DNA of 64,000 bases, taken from assembly GCF_001054325.1 (NCBI RefSeq), contig NZ_JVVM01000010.1:1-64000 (forward strand), given 5' to 3'. The stretch's first letter is position 1. Each line of letters begins with the position of its first letter. The position numbers and the translations under genes are program-made. Shown in pieces: positions 27,837 to 37,175 of this stretch. The notes below the pieces were generated by a model, which was not told the origin of the DNA, ran no database searches, and was given only the letters and a program-made list of their open reading frames with translations. Source of the DNA: Corynebacterium vitaeruminis (GTDB taxonomy: Bacteria > Actinomycetota > Actinomycetes > Mycobacteriales > Mycobacteriaceae).

Positions 27837-28814
27837 ATGTCGACTCAGGATCACTCCCCATCTAGCTCGGCCTCTGCTAGCACGGCCTCCCCTCGCCGAA
27901 TCGTTGTCATCACCACCGGCGGCACCATCGCCTGCACCACTGATCGCAATGGTGCGCTGACTCCGACCATCTCGGGCGCGGAGCTCGTCGCAGCGGTCGC
28001 GCAGCGTTACCCCGAGGGCATGTTGGAGCTAGAGGTGCGTGAGCTCGGCATGTTGGACTCGTCGAGTCTCACACTCAACGATGTCGATCGTATTCTCGCC
28101 ACTATTCACGAAGTGCTTGACGACGACTCCGTGGACGGTGTCGTCGTAACTCATGGCACGGACACGATGGAAGAAACGGCCATGGCTGCCGATGTTTTCC
28201 ATGCTGACTCGCGTCCAGTTGTCTTTACTGGGGCACAGCTTCCCTATGATCACCCGGAAACCGACGGTCCTGGCAACCTTTTTGAGGCCGTGACCATTGC
28301 CTCCGATGCCTCTGCACAGGGAATTGGCGTTCTCATTGTCTTTGGCCACGCGGTCTTGCCGGTGCGAGGTGCGACAAAGTGGCACACGACCGATCCTTTG
28401 GCTTTTGCCACTAATGCCCCGGAGGAGCCGGTTCGTCCAGATCCGCTGCCTTTGACGGCTTTAGCGGACTCGAAGGTAGAGATTATCCCTGCATACTTGG
28501 GTGCAGATGGATCACTGCTGGATTCGGCAGTCGCTGCCGGTGCACGCGGCATTGTCGTAGAAGGCCTGGGGGCTGGCAATGTCTCCGATGAGTTTGCCGC
28601 TGCCATTGACCGAGCCATTGCCGCTGATGTGACCGTCGTGATGGCAACGCGCGTCCCGCGTGGTGATGTCCACGCAGCCTACGGCGGTGCCGGTGGCGGT
28701 GCGACGCTGGCGCGACACGGTGTGATTAACGCTGGTTGCGTGCATGCACCGCAGGCGCGCATCATTCTCGCCGCTGCGCTGGCCGCGAATGTGCATCCGC
28801 AGACGCTGTTCTAA
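27837..28814 (+). CDS. ansA: L-asparaginase
   Basis: A 325-residue asparaginase that hydrolyses L-asparagine to aspartate and ammonia. The first catalytic threonine is T30 in TTGGTIA and the second triad threonine-aspartate pair is T108-D109 in HGTDTM; the active-site lysine lies in RGATKWH. No signal peptide is visible, only a Ser-rich N-terminus, so it is probably cytoplasmic. It stands alone and ends 1 nt before the convergent acetyltransferase gene. Confidence 0.93.
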   Translation: MSTQDHSPSSSASASTASPRRIVVITTGGTIACTTDRNGALTPTISGAELVAAVAQRYPEGMLELEVRELGMLDSSSLTLNDVDRILATIHEVLDDDSVDGVVVTHGTDTMEETAMAADVFHADSRPVVFTGAQLPYDHPETDGPGNLFEAVTIASDASAQGIGVLIVFGHAVLPVRGATKWHTTDPLAFATNAPEEPVRPDPLPLTALADSKVEIIPAYLGADGSLLDSAVAAGARGIVVEGLGAGNVSDEFAAAIDRAIAADVTVVMATRVPRGDVHAAYGGAGGGATLARHGVINAGCVHAPQARIILAAALAANVHPQTLF

Positions 28815-28815
28815 A

Positions 28816-29478
28816 TCACCCCTCGATGATGCGGATGATTTTCGCCGGGTTGCCTGCCACGACTACGCCCTCGGGAACGTCCTTAGTCACCACGGCACCT
28901 GCGGCGACCACGGAATTGTCGCCGACGTGCACACCGCCCAGGATGATGGCGCCGCCACCAATCCAGGCATTGCGACCGATGATGATTTCATCTCCAGACT
29001 CCAGGTAAGCTGCGCGGGCCTCAGCTCCCAGTGGGTGTACTGGTGGAAGCAGCTGCACGTTGGGTCCGAGCTGCGCATAGTCACAGATTGTCACCTTCAC
29101 CACGTCGAGTGCGGTGAGCCCAAAGTTAATGAAAACGTTGTCACCTATGTGGATATTGTCGCCGTAGTCCAGGTAGACCGGCGGGCGAACGGTGCTGTTC
29201 TCTCCGAAAGACCCCAGTGCCGGTGCCAGCACTTGCTGCGCCGCCTGCTGGTCCTTGTGAAATGCGACCTCAAATTCAGCTGTGACCTGGCCAATTCGCA
29301 CGTTCAGAGCCTGTGATTCCGGATGGTCAGCGATATACCACTGACCATTCAGCATGCGCTGGCGGTTGTCCAGGCCGTCATCTGGAAGAGTGGTCGACGG
29401 ATTCGGATCTCGATTGGTGTTGCGCAGCGAGGCGCGGCGAACTGCCTCGAGCTCTGCAATGCGGGATTCGATAGTCAT
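28816..29478 (-). CDS. maa: Maltose/galactoside O-acetyltransferase family protein
   Basis: A 220-residue left-handed beta-helix (hexapeptide repeat) acetyltransferase. An N-terminal Maa/NodL segment (RQRMLNGQWYIADHPE) precedes hexapeptide repeats such as IHIGDNVFINFG and the catalytic loop LLPPVHPLGAEAR. The C-terminus GVVVAGNPAKIIRII is typical. It transfers acetyl from acetyl-CoA to a sugar or a related acceptor; the acceptor is unknown. ATG 29478 is chosen because TAGACT lies 8 nt upstream and family members begin near TIESRI; an upstream in-frame codon at 29556 lacks support. Confidence 0.85.
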   Translation of the reverse strand: MTIESRIAELEAVRRASLRNTNRDPNPSTTLPDDGLDNRQRMLNGQWYIADHPESQALNVRIGQVTAEFEVAFHKDQQAAQQVLAPALGSFGENSTVRPPVYLDYGDNIHIGDNVFINFGLTALDVVKVTICDYAQLGPNVQLLPPVHPLGAEARAAYLESGDEIIIGRNAWIGGGAIILGGVHVGDNSVVAAGAVVTKDVPEGVVVAGNPAKIIRIIEG

Positions 29479-29486
29479 AGTGCCCC

Positions 29487-29492
29487 AGTCTA
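29487..29492 (-). promoter_or_regulatory. -10 box (TAGACT) of the acetyltransferase gene
   Basis: On the minus strand TAGACT (29492-29487) is followed by 8 nt and ATG 29478. Its upstream region overlaps the dinB terminator and lies near an 8-G tract. Confidence 0.45.
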
Positions 29493-29501
29493 CGGGCAGC
29501 G

Positions 29502-29528
29502 TAAAAACAGGGTGCCCCGAACGACACC
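29502..29528 (-). terminator. Rho-independent terminator after dinB
   Basis: On the minus strand GGTGTC and GGCACC form a 6-bp stem with one G-U pair and a 6-base loop, followed by CTGTTTTT. It lies about 60 nt after the dinB stop and overlaps the promoter of the downstream acetyltransferase gene. Confidence 0.55.
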
Positions 29529-29587
29529 GGGGGGGGCAGGCAACCGCATCGGTCAACCGTGCCGGACAATCGTATCAAGTAGCTACA

Positions 29588-31054
29588 TCAAGCATCCGCG
29601 TCGGGGCCAACCTCGTCTTCGCTTTCACGCTCAGGCTGCGGCAGGTCAAGAGCTGCTTCTTCGTCGGAAGCCAGCCACTCTGGCCAGTCCAAACTGCACA
29701 CCGCTGAGCACGGACGCAGTTCCGGGTCGTCCTCCTTCAGAGTGATCATGCGCCCTGGGCCGCTGGTGCGGCTTTCAAAGCGGACGGTCACAATCCCGTG
29801 CCCAGATCCCTGCACCCAACCATGACCATGCTCACTGTGGTGCACATCCGATGTAGGTGCCCACTTGGAGTCGGAAAGCCTCAAGGTCGGCAGCGCGCCG
29901 GTTCCAGATAGTTCGACCAGGCCGGCGGGAGCGTCGGAAAGCGTTGGTGCCGGCACTCGATCTTCGACGGTGATAGTGCGGTCGAGCTCGGGAAACAAAA
30001 CTTCTTGCATGTGCGAATCCAGCCCGGAGAAACCAACGCCGACCAGGCGCACCGGACCGACCTCCGCGGGAGTGAACGCGATGCGGTGAGCGACAGCCAT
30101 GAGGGTGTCGAAATCCTGTGTGGCATAGGCGAGCGTCTCAGAACGGGTATGAATGCTCAGGTCGGACAGACGCACCTTGCAAGTGATGGTGCGCGCACCT
30201 CGGCCATCTTTTTCGAGCCGTCGAAAAGCGGACTCACCTGCGCGATCGATGGCGGTGTGGAGCTGGGCCTGCGACTCCAAATCCTCGGGATAGGTGTACT
30301 CCGCCGATACAGACTTGGCGACATCGCGCTCCTTGACCGGCCGATTGTCTCTCCCCTGCGCCAGCTGCCACAGCATCACACCGGTCTTGGACGTCAGCGA
30401 AACCTCGACATCACGCTGGGACATGGCGGCGAAATCTCCGATTGTCTCCACGCCCATCGTGTGCAGCTTCGCAGCGGTGACAGGGCCAATGCCCCAGAGC
30501 TTCTCCACCGGCAACGGGTGCAACAGTTCGTGATTACGTGCGGGGTCCAGCACATACACGCCGTCGGGTTTCGCCAGGCCGGACGCAATTTTCGCGTACT
30601 GCTTGCCCGCACCCGCGCCTATCGACGAGGCCAAACCGGTCTCCCGCCGAATATCTGCCCGCAGTTGCTCCGCCCAGGCTATGACCTGCTCCTTCGAGGC
30701 GCCTTGCAGCTCTTCGGGTTCCATGAAGGCCTCGTCGACGCTGAGCTGCTCCACCACGGGCACGCGCTCGCGAATCACAGAGAACACTCGGCGCGACACC
30801 GGCCCGTAGATGCCCTTGCGCGCACTGACCGTCACTGCGGTCGGCGGCATGAGTCGGCGCGCGCGAGCCATCGGCATGGCTGAGTGGGCGCCGTATGCGC
30901 GGGCTTCATAGGAGGCGCCAGCGACGACGCCTCGTCCGCCCAGTCCGCCGACGAGAACTGGGCGCCCGCGCAGAGTCGGACGGGTGAGCTGCTCGACGGA
31001 CGCGAAAAACGCGTCCATGTCGATGTGCAGAACCCACCGCCCGGATGTCGGCAT
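29588..31054 (-). CDS. dinB: DNA polymerase IV (Y-family)
   Basis: A 488-residue translesion polymerase. The palm motif LHIDMDAFFASVEQ (D12 and D14) and SVDEAFME hold the metal ligands. GIGPVTAAKLHTMGV is the helix-hairpin-helix thumb and LSDLSIHTRS marks the little finger. The C-terminal about 110 residues extend beyond E. coli Pol IV, as in actinobacterial DinB1-type proteins; the tail is acidic. It starts only 15 nt after the ileS stop, with GGGAGAG 8 nt before ATG, and there is no LexA-like box, so it is probably co-transcribed with ileS rather than an SOS gene. Confidence 0.92.
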   Translation of the reverse strand: MPTSGRWVLHIDMDAFFASVEQLTRPTLRGRPVLVGGLGGRGVVAGASYEARAYGAHSAMPMARARRLMPPTAVTVSARKGIYGPVSRRVFSVIRERVPVVEQLSVDEAFMEPEELQGASKEQVIAWAEQLRADIRRETGLASSIGAGAGKQYAKIASGLAKPDGVYVLDPARNHELLHPLPVEKLWGIGPVTAAKLHTMGVETIGDFAAMSQRDVEVSLTSKTGVMLWQLAQGRDNRPVKERDVAKSVSAEYTYPEDLESQAQLHTAIDRAGESAFRRLEKDGRGARTITCKVRLSDLSIHTRSETLAYATQDFDTLMAVAHRIAFTPAEVGPVRLVGVGFSGLDSHMQEVLFPELDRTITVEDRVPAPTLSDAPAGLVELSGTGALPTLRLSDSKWAPTSDVHHSEHGHGWVQGSGHGIVTVRFESRTSGPGRMITLKEDDPELRPCSAVCSLDWPEWLASDEEAALDLPQPERESEDEVGPDADA

Positions 31055-31069
31055 AGAGATTACTCTCCC

Positions 31070-34000
31070 CTACTGCTTGGCAATATCCGCCGAGCAGCCG
31101 TCTGCCACGTCGTAGCTCAGCGATTCCCCGCCAGCGACGACCTCGAAAGCGGTTGCGAGAACCTCGCGGGCAATCAGGTCAGCGTGGCGATTGGCCCACT
31201 CCTCGCGCTCGGCCGGCACCTGCAGCTTCACCGAAATGCGGTCGGTGACCTCGAGGCCAGCGTTCTTGCGGGCATCCTGGAGACCGCGGATACGGTCAGC
31301 GGCCCAGCCACGGGACTCCAGGTCCTCGTCGAGCTCGGTGTCAAGCACGACCAGACCATTGACGCCGTCTACCTCAGCGGTAGAGTCCGGCGAGATCGCG
31401 ACCAGGTTGCGGGTGTACTCGCCCTCCTGCAGCGGAATGCCATCGGCAACAACCACGCCGTCGACAACCTCATAGTTGCCGGACTTCACAGCCTTGATGA
31501 CCTTCTGGACATCCTTGCCCAGGCGCGGACCGGCAACGCGAGCATTGACGGAGACCTCGAAGCGACCCACCGAATCTACGTCAGAGGTGAACTCCACCTC
31601 GTCGACGTTGACCTCAGAGGAAACGATGTCGGTGTACTCACGCAGACGCTCAGCATCCGGGAATGCCATCGTCAGCTTCTTCAGCGGCAGACGGTTGCGC
31701 AGCTGGTTGGCCTTACGGATACGCGACGTTGCCGAGCAGACATTGCGGACGATGTCCATGGACTCCACGAGCTCGTCATCGGTCGGCAGCTTATCGACGT
31801 CCGGCCAATCCTCCAGGTGCACCGAACGGCCACCAGTGAGCGAGCGCCAGATGACCTCGGTGGCCATCGGCAGCAGCGGAGCTGCCACGCGGGTGAGAAC
31901 CTCCAGCACCGTGTACAGAGTGTTGAAGGCCTCCGGGTGCTTGACATCGCCGGCCCAGAAGCGATCGCGGGAGCGACGCACGTACCAGTTGGTCAGTGCG
32001 TCACAGAACTGACGGACCTCGTCGGTAGCGGCAGCAATGTCGGTGTTGTCCAGGTGCTCGGTGACCGCACGGACAGTCGCTGCGAGCTTGGCCAGGATGT
32101 ACTTGTCCAGAATGTTGTCGGAGTCCACTGACCACTCGGCCGGCTTGGAAGCGTAGAGCTGCAGGAACGAGTACGCGTTCCACATCGGCAGCAGTGCCTG
32201 GCGCACGCCCTCACGAATGCCCTGCTCGGTAACAATCAGGTTGCCGCCACGCAGAATCGGGCTGGACATGAGGAACCAGCGCATGGCATCGGAACCATCG
32301 CGGTCGAAGACCTCGTTGACGTCCGGGTAGTTGCGCTTGGACTTACTCATCTTGTTGCCGTCATCGCCCAGCACGATGCCGTGGGCGACGACCTTCTTGA
32401 ACGCCGGGCGGTCAAACAGTGCCACCGACAGGACGTGAAGCAGGTAGAACCAGCCGCGGGACTGGCCGATGTACTCCACAATGAAGTCGGCCGGTGCGTG
32501 GGACTCGAACCACTCCTTGTTCTCGAACGGGTAGTGGAACTGCGCAAACGGCATAGAACCGGAGTCGAACCAGACATCCAGAACATCCGGGACGCGACGC
32601 ATCATGGACTTGCCGGTCGGGTCGTCCGGGTTCGGACGAACGAGCTCGTCGATTTCCGGGCGGTGCAGCGTGGTCGGGCGAACGCCGAAGTCCGCCTCCA
32701 GCTCGTCGAGGGATCCGTAGACGTCGACACGCAGGTACTCGTCGTTATCGGAGACCCACACCGGAATCGGCGAACCCCAGTAGCGGGTACGGGAGATGTT
32801 CCAGTCGCGTGCGCCCTCGAGCCACTTGCCGAACTGACCGTCGCGAACGTGCTCCGGCATCCATTCGATCTCGTTGTGGTTGAGCTCCACCATGCGCTCG
32901 CGAATCTTGGTAACGGACACAAACCAGCTTGGCAGCGCCATGTAAATCAGCGGCTCGCCCGAACGCCAGGAGTGCGGGTAGGAGTGCTCGATGGTGCGGT
33001 GCTGGACGACGCGGCCAGCAGCCTTCAGGTCACGGATGATGTCCTTGTTGGCATCGAAGACCAGCTTGCCCTGGTACTCCGGCACCTGGGAGGTGAACTT
33101 GCCGTCCATGTCCACCGGAATGATGACGTCAATGCCGTACTCATTACAGGTGTTCATATCGTCTTCACCGAAGGCCGGGGCCTGGTGGACGACACCGGTG
33201 CCGTCCTCGGTGGTGACGTAGTCAGCGACCATAATCTGGAAAGCGTTCGGGTGCTCAGCGAAGTGGTCGAAGATTGGCTGGTAGGTCAGGCCTTCCAGGT
33301 CAGCGCCGGCGAAGGTGGCTACGACCTCGTGTTCCTCGCCCAATTCCTTGGCATAGGCACCAATCAGCGCCTCTGCCAGCAGGAAGGTCTTACCTGCAAA
33401 CTCCGGTACGGAGGAATCCTCGCCGACTTTAACTACGGCGTAGGTGACCTTCGGGTTAACGGCCAGGCCGAGGTTGGACGGAAGCGTCCATGGCGTGGTG
33501 GTCCAGGCAATAGCCGAGGTGTCAGCGAGCACCGGGGTGTCCGCCAGGGTCTTCTCCGCGGCGGAGCCGGACTTGGCGCCGGTGAACGGGAAAGTGACTG
33601 TCAGGGTCGGGTCCTGGCGCATCTTGTAAGAGTCATCCAGGCGGGTCTCCTGGTTGGACAGCGGAGTGTGCTCTGCCCAAGAGTACGGCAACACACGGAA
33701 GCCCTGGTAGACCAGGCCCTTGTTATACAGCTCCTTGAAGGCCCAGATTACGGACTCCATGTAGCCCATGTCCATGGTCTTGTAACCGCCGTCGAAATCA
33801 ACCCAACGCGCTTGACGAGTGACGTATTCCTTCCACTCGCCTGCGTACCGCAGTACTGACTCACCGCAGTACTTGTTGAAGTTCGCCAGACCCATTTCCT
33901 CAATCTGGCCCTTGTCCTTAATACCGAGCTGCTTCTCCGCCTCCAGCTCAGCCGGCAGACCGTGGCAGTCCCAGCCAAAGACACGACCAACCTGGTAGCC

Positions 34001-34297
34001 ACGCATGGTCTTGTAACGCGGAACGATGTCCTTGACGTAACCGGTCAGCAAGTGACCGTAGTGCGGCAGACCATTGGCGAACGGCGGGCCATCATAAAAG
34101 ACGTATTCATCAGCACCATCACGCTGGTCAATAGATGCCTGGAAAGTGTTGTCCTTACCCCAGTACTCCAGGACCTTTTCTTCCAGCTCCGGGAACTTCG
34201 GGCTCGAGGTGTACTTGCCAAAGTCAGCGGTACGCGGATACGCGCCACCTGCCGGAGTGGCCTCAGTAGAGGCGTTTACATCGTTCGGATTAGTCAC
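31070..34297 (-). CDS. ileS: Isoleucyl-tRNA synthetase
   Basis: A class I synthetase of 1075 residues, the long form common in actinobacteria and eukaryotes. The HIGH-type motif is in [15 protein letters not shown], the KMSKS loop in [20 protein letters not shown], and the editing domain in between includes [14 protein letters not shown] and [12 protein letters not shown]. The start is GTG 34297. A T-box leader lies directly upstream, so uncharged tRNA-Ile should raise expression. dinB follows after 15 nt. Confidence 0.96.
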   Translation of the reverse strand: MTNPNDVNASTEATPAGGAYPRTADFGKYTSSPKFPELEEKVLEYWGKDNTFQASIDQRDGADEYVFYDGPPFANGLPHYGHLLTGYVKDIVPRYKTMRGYQVGRVFGWDCHGLPAELEAEKQLGIKDKGQIEEMGLANFNKYCGESVLRYAGEWKEYVTRQARWVDFDGGYKTMDMGYMESVIWAFKELYNKGLVYQGFRVLPYSWAEHTPLSNQETRLDDSYKMRQDPTLTVTFPFTGAKSGSAAEKTLADTPVLADTSAIAWTTTPWTLPSNLGLAVNPKVTYAVVKVGEDSSVPEFAGKTFLLAEALIGAYAKELGEEHEVVATFAGADLEGLTYQPIFDHFAEHPNAFQIMVADYVTTEDGTGVVHQAPAFGEDDMNTCNEYGIDVIIPVDMDGKFTSQVPEYQGKLVFDANKDIIRDLKAAGRVVQHRTIEHSYPHSWRSGEPLIYMALPSWFVSVTKIRERMVELNHNEIEWMPEHVRDGQFGKWLEGARDWNISRTRYWGSPIPVWVSDNDEYLRVDVYGSLDELEADFGVRPTTLHRPEIDELVRPNPDDPTGKSMMRRVPDVLDVWFDSGSMPFAQFHYPFENKEWFESHAPADFIVEYIGQSRGWFYLLHVLSVALFDRPAFKKVVAHGIVLGDDGNKMSKSKRNYPDVNEVFDRDGSDAMRWFLMSSPILRGGNLIVTEQGIREGVRQALLPMWNAYSFLQLYASKPAEWSVDSDNILDKYILAKLAATVRAVTEHLDNTDIAAATDEVRQFCDALTNWYVRRSRDRFWAGDVKHPEAFNTLYTVLEVLTRVAAPLLPMATEVIWRSLTGGRSVHLEDWPDVDKLPTDDELVESMDIVRNVCSATSRIRKANQLRNRLPLKKLTMAFPDAERLREYTDIVSSEVNVDEVEFTSDVDSVGRFEVSVNARVAGPRLGKDVQKVIKAVKSGNYEVVDGVVVADGIPLQEGEYTRNLVAISPDSTAEVDGVNGLVVLDTELDEDLESRGWAADRIRGLQDARKNAGLEVTDRISVKLQVPAEREEWANRHADLIAREVLATAFEVVAGGESLSYDVADGCSADIAKQ

Positions 34298-34309
34298 CGT
34301 TTTACGTCA

Positions 34310-34600
34310 CTTCCGTGGTCGAACATCATCAATACTCACCACGGGGACGCGTGCCTTACCCTCAGCGCTTTACGTGCGACGCTGAAAAGGAGTCTCGCGC
34401 GGTACCACCCCGCTTGGCATCACGCTTTACGACGGTTCCTGCGAACAAGAACCATGCTGTTTCACGCGATAGCCCGCTTATTTAATAAGGCTTTGTAACG
34501 GTGCCAAACCGTTCGGTTCTACTGGGCCCAACTATTTCTGCTGAACCGTTCTTCCGAAACGCTCCCCGGTGATCGCCGACTCATTGCGTATGTTGCAGTC
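34310..34600 (-). promoter_or_regulatory. T-box riboswitch leader (Ile) of ileS
   Basis: The conserved T-box sequence TGGTACCGCG occupies 34407-34398 on the minus strand, within GGGGTGGTACCGCGCGAG. Upstream lies the Stem I region with GATCACCGGGGAGC, where the likely specifier ATC (isoleucine) is at 34573-34571. Downstream a perfect 7-bp inverted repeat, CCGTGGT (minus 34344-34338) and ACCACGG (minus 34319-34313), covers the first two bases of the GGAAG Shine-Dalgarno sequence (34314-34310). No terminator with a T-tract is seen, so control is probably at translation, as known for actinobacterial ileS T-boxes. Boundaries are approximate. The interval 34298-34749 holds this leader, its promoter and the divIVA terminator, and no gene. 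Confidence 0.88.
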
Positions 34601-34630
34601 AGTATACCAGTGTCTCAAAGAACTGCTACA
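34601..34630 (-). promoter_or_regulatory. Promoter of the T-box/ileS/dinB transcript
   Basis: On the minus strand TTGTAG (34630-34625) and TATACT (34606-34601) are separated by 19 nt. Transcription would start near 34594, just before Stem I of the T-box. Confidence 0.5.
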
Positions 34631-34671
34631 ACTCCGACCAGAACTGAGAACGAGAGTTTCACAGGCGAAGA

Positions 34672-34726
34672 CAACAAAAACCACCGCGCTCGACCTTCCC
34701 CTTCTTAGGGCGGTCAAGCGCAGTGG
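34672..34726 (-). terminator. Rho-independent terminator after divIVA
   Basis: On the minus strand a 15-bp stem, CCACTGCGCTTGACC (34726-34712) and GGTCGAGCGCGGTGG (34695-34681), with few mismatches, is followed by TTTTTGTTGT. It separates divIVA from the ileS promoter. Confidence 0.85.
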
Positions 34727-34749
34727 CTTTGTACGTGCTGGCTACGTGA

Positions 34750-35766
34750 TTAGTTGTTGTAGCCGTCGGCCGGGGCAGCCGACTCGCGAGAGTTCAGGTC
34801 GTCCAGCTGGGACTCCAGGAAGGTCTTCAGGCGGGTACGGTACTCGCGCTCGAAGATGTGCAGCTCTTCGATACGCCCCTCCAGAGCGGTCTGCTGCTCC
34901 TTGACGGTGGTCATAATCTCGTGGTGCTTGCGCTCTGCGTCCTCCTGCAGCGCGGTTGCCTTCTGCTGTGCCGCAGTGATGGTGGCGTTGGAGCGAGCGT
35001 CTGCGTCGCTAATCATCTGATCGCTGCGCTGGCGAGCGTCAGTGAGGGTCGACTCAGACTCGTTGCGGGCATCAGCCAGCATCTGCTCGCTGCGCTCCTT
35101 GGCGTCAGCCAGAGTTGCGTTGGCTTCGTTGCGAGCGTTTGTGAGAGTGCGCTCAGCCTCTTCGTTGGCCTCTGCCACGGTGCGGTCAGCGTTCTCACGA
35201 GCTTCGGTGACCAGCTTGTTGGCCTCAGCGTCAGCATCAGAGGTGACGCGATCCGCGGTGTCCTGAGCAGCCTGCAGGATACGAGCAGCGCGGAGGCTAA
35301 CTTCCTGCGACTCAGTGTTGGTGCTTGCGACATCTGCCTGTGGCTGCGGCTGCTCAGCGTCCGCGGAGGAAGCCTGCTGTGCAGCAGCCTCTGCCTCAGA
35401 CGCACGCTTCTCAAGAGCATCCAGGCGCTCCTGGTAGTGAGCCTCAATCTCCTGCTGCTGTGCGTTCAGGCGTTCGTTGTACTCAGCGCGCAGCTCCTGC
35501 TCAATTTCGTTGCGCAGCTTGCCCTCATCGACAGCCGGAGCGGCGGCAGCAGCACCGGAAGCGGCGTAGTCTGCACCGCCCTGTTCCAACTGACCTTCAA
35601 GGTCCTCTACGCGCTGGCGCAGCTCAGCGTTTTCATCCTGGAGCTCACCCAGTGCGTCCTCCACGAGGTCGAGGAACTGATCGACCTCATCCTCGTTGTA
35701 ACCACGCTTGCCAATCGGAGGCTTGCTGAAAGCCACATTATGCACATCAGCCGGAGTCAACGGCAT
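34750..35766 (-). CDS. divIVA: DivIVA/Wag31 polar growth scaffold
   Basis: A 338-residue cytoplasmic coiled-coil protein that marks the cell poles and recruits the elongation machinery in corynebacteria. The N-terminal lipid-binding domain ([20 protein letters not shown], then [11 protein letters not shown]) precedes coiled coils at about residues 30-65 and from about 150 to 320. The second part carries heptad-like repeats ([20 protein letters not shown]). ATG 35766 is chosen because it begins the family N-terminus and has AGGGGAA 6 nt upstream; the codon at 35784 adds six residues without support. From memory divIVA is essential in C. glutamicum. Confidence 0.95.
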   Translation of the reverse strand: MPLTPADVHNVAFSKPPIGKRGYNEDEVDQFLDLVEDALGELQDENAELRQRVEDLEGQLEQGGADYAASGAAAAAPAVDEGKLRNEIEQELRAEYNERLNAQQQEIEAHYQERLDALEKRASEAEAAAQQASSADAEQPQPQADVASTNTESQEVSLRAARILQAAQDTADRVTSDADAEANKLVTEARENADRTVAEANEEAERTLTNARNEANATLADAKERSEQMLADARNESESTLTDARQRSDQMISDADARSNATITAAQQKATALQEDAERKHHEIMTTVKEQQTALEGRIEELHIFEREYRTRLKTFLESQLDDLNSRESAAPADGYNN

Positions 35767-35798
35767 GGTGAGTTCCCCTAACACTTTGAGCGGACAGT

Positions 35799-35816
35799 TC
35801 TTAAGAAATCTTAAGA
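35799..35816. promoter_or_regulatory. Inverted repeat in the divIVA leader
   Basis: TCTTAAG (35799-35805) and CTTAAGA (35810-35816) form a perfect 7-bp inverted repeat around AAAT, 33 nt upstream of the divIVA ATG. It contains two CTTAAG copies 10 bp apart. It could be an operator or an mRNA hairpin. Confidence 0.35.
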
Positions 35817-35995
35817 GAATTATTTCCAGTAGTACTGTTTACCCGGCCAATCCTACCTGCTCTAGTCACAGTCCTCACCCCATTTATATTGGGCAGGACT
35901 CTATCTCCCACGTTCTAACCAGTGGCAAAGTTCTAGTAAAACGTTAAACCTCGCCATTACCCTGCACCTTTAGTCACAGAACTTTACCCCAGACA

Positions 35996-36034
35996 CAACA
36001 AAAACCCGTTGCGGATTACATTCCCCAACGGGTT
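35996..36034 (-). terminator. Rho-independent terminator after yggT
   Basis: On the minus strand AACCCGTTG and CAACGGGTT form a perfect 9-bp stem followed by TTTGT. It lies about 130 nt after the yggT stop and closes the upstream division transcript before divIVA. Confidence 0.8.
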
Positions 36035-36164
36035 CCCATAATTGCCCCCGATTAACACCCCCGGTAGCAATTCAATGCCCGAGAACATCACATATGGGAC
36101 AGTTAAAACAACACAGCTCCACTGAAATCCACATTGCGAACCCCAAGCGAACAGTTAGCGGTAT

Positions 36165-36464
36165 TTACGCCACTGCGCCGAGAGCCACCTGCAGCACCAT
36201 TCGCAGAATCATAAGGATGAAGAACAGGACAAGCACAGACATGTCCACCATCACGTTGCCCATTGGCATAGGCGGGATGAGTCGGCGCAACAGCTTCACC
36301 GGCGGGTCGGTGATGACAAAAATAACTTCACCAACCGACGAGAACACTCTGCCTGGCCGCCAGGAGCGAGAAAATGACTGAATCATTTCAATCACGATGC
36401 GAGCCAACAGCAGATAGGTGAAAAGCTTCAGCAGGATAAGCAGAACTAGCAGTAGTGAAGACAC
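36165..36464 (-). CDS. yggT: YggT-family membrane protein
   Basis: A 99-residue protein with two hydrophobic segments (about 4-28 and 72-95) and the family signature DPPVKLLRRLIPPM between them. YggT proteins occur next to sepF and divIVA in many Gram-positive bacteria and are linked to division or polar growth, without a defined activity. The start is GTG 36464 with TAGACT 8 nt upstream, suggesting a leaderless transcript of its own in addition to read-through from sepF. Confidence 0.88.
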   Translation of the reverse strand: MSSLLLVLLILLKLFTYLLLARIVIEMIQSFSRSWRPGRVFSSVGEVIFVITDPPVKLLRRLIPPMPMGNVMVDMSVLVLFFILMILRMVLQVALGAVA

Positions 36465-36472
36465 GAATAAAC

Positions 36473-36478
36473 AGTCTA
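36473..36478 (-). promoter_or_regulatory. -10 box (TAGACT) of yggT
   Basis: On the minus strand TAGACT (36478-36473) is followed by 8 nt (GTTTATTC) and GTG 36464. Confidence 0.45.
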
Positions 36479-36527
36479 GCTAATTAATCGGGATACGAAA
36501 CACTAACGAGCCACGCGAGCCGGCTGA

Positions 36528-37052
36528 TTAGCCTGACATCCGATCAAACTGACCTTCGTTAACGTCGTAGCCGTGCGGGTACAGGGTGAACACGGAGCCG
36601 TCGGCCTTGATTCGACCGCGCAGACCGAAAACCAGTCCAGCAACGAAGTCGACGTAGCGCTTAGCCTCAGACGGGTCCAACTCGCTGAGGTCGAAGGTAA
36701 CGATGTCACCGTCGCGGAAGTGCGAACCGATGTCCGGCGCCTTGGAGTACTTGTCCTGGAAGCCGCTTTCCGGCTTGATGAAGACCTGCTCCGGCTCCTT
36801 GGTCTCTGCAACGGAATGCAGGTTGCCGTAGCGGTAATCGTCCACCTCGCGGGAGCCCATACTCGGGGCCTCACGTGGATCCTCTTCGCGCAGCTCGTAG
36901 CGGTGGCGCTCTGGACGACGTCCACCAGCGTAGGGGTCGTCAAAACGCTCCTCATCACGGCGATCAAGGTCGTCATAGTGCTCGTCATAAGCCGCGTCAT
37001 CGGTCGGGGTGAGACCGAAGAAATTTGAAACCCCACGGAAGAAATCAGCCAT
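36528..37052 (-). CDS. sepF: Cell division protein SepF
   Basis: A 174-residue FtsZ-binding membrane anchor. The N-terminal amphipathic helix (ADFFRGVSNFFGL) binds membrane, a long acidic and Arg-rich linker follows (about residues 18-85), and the SepF core lies at about residues 86-174 (FDLSELDPSEAKRYVDFVAG, LVFGLRGRI). In actinobacteria, which lack FtsA and ZipA, SepF ties the FtsZ C-terminus to the membrane. AAGGA lies 11 nt before ATG. yggS, expected between pgeF and sepF, is absent; only 123 nt separate them. Confidence 0.94.
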   Translation of the reverse strand: MADFFRGVSNFFGLTPTDDAAYDEHYDDLDRRDEERFDDPYAGGRRPERHRYELREEDPREAPSMGSREVDDYRYGNLHSVAETKEPEQVFIKPESGFQDKYSKAPDIGSHFRDGDIVTFDLSELDPSEAKRYVDFVAGLVFGLRGRIKADGSVFTLYPHGYDVNEGQFDRMSG

Positions 37053-37175
37053 CTTCTGCTACGTCCTTCTTAGTGTGCGAATTTGAGTCTGTGCTACCCC
37101 ACAACCTACCGGTTGGGTCAGCGATATCGCATAGACACGCGCAAATTCCACGAGCCAAAATTACAACTTTGAAAT

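Larger units (their letters stand above)
35767..36164. other. 398-nt intergenic region upstream of divIVA
   Basis: No gene is seen. The region holds the divIVA ribosome binding site and promoter (not placed with confidence), a 7-bp inverted repeat at 35799-35816 and the yggT terminator at 35996-36034. The rest (36035-36164) has no recognisable element. Confidence 0.6.

Noticed and set aside
32381-33859. 492-codon plus-strand ORF opposite ileS
   Set aside because: It is the reverse frame of conserved ileS codons; ileS motifs are unambiguous and no start signal supports the ORF.
36094-36381. 95-codon plus-strand ORF opposite yggT
   Set aside because: It overlaps the conserved yggT frame and lacks recognisable features.
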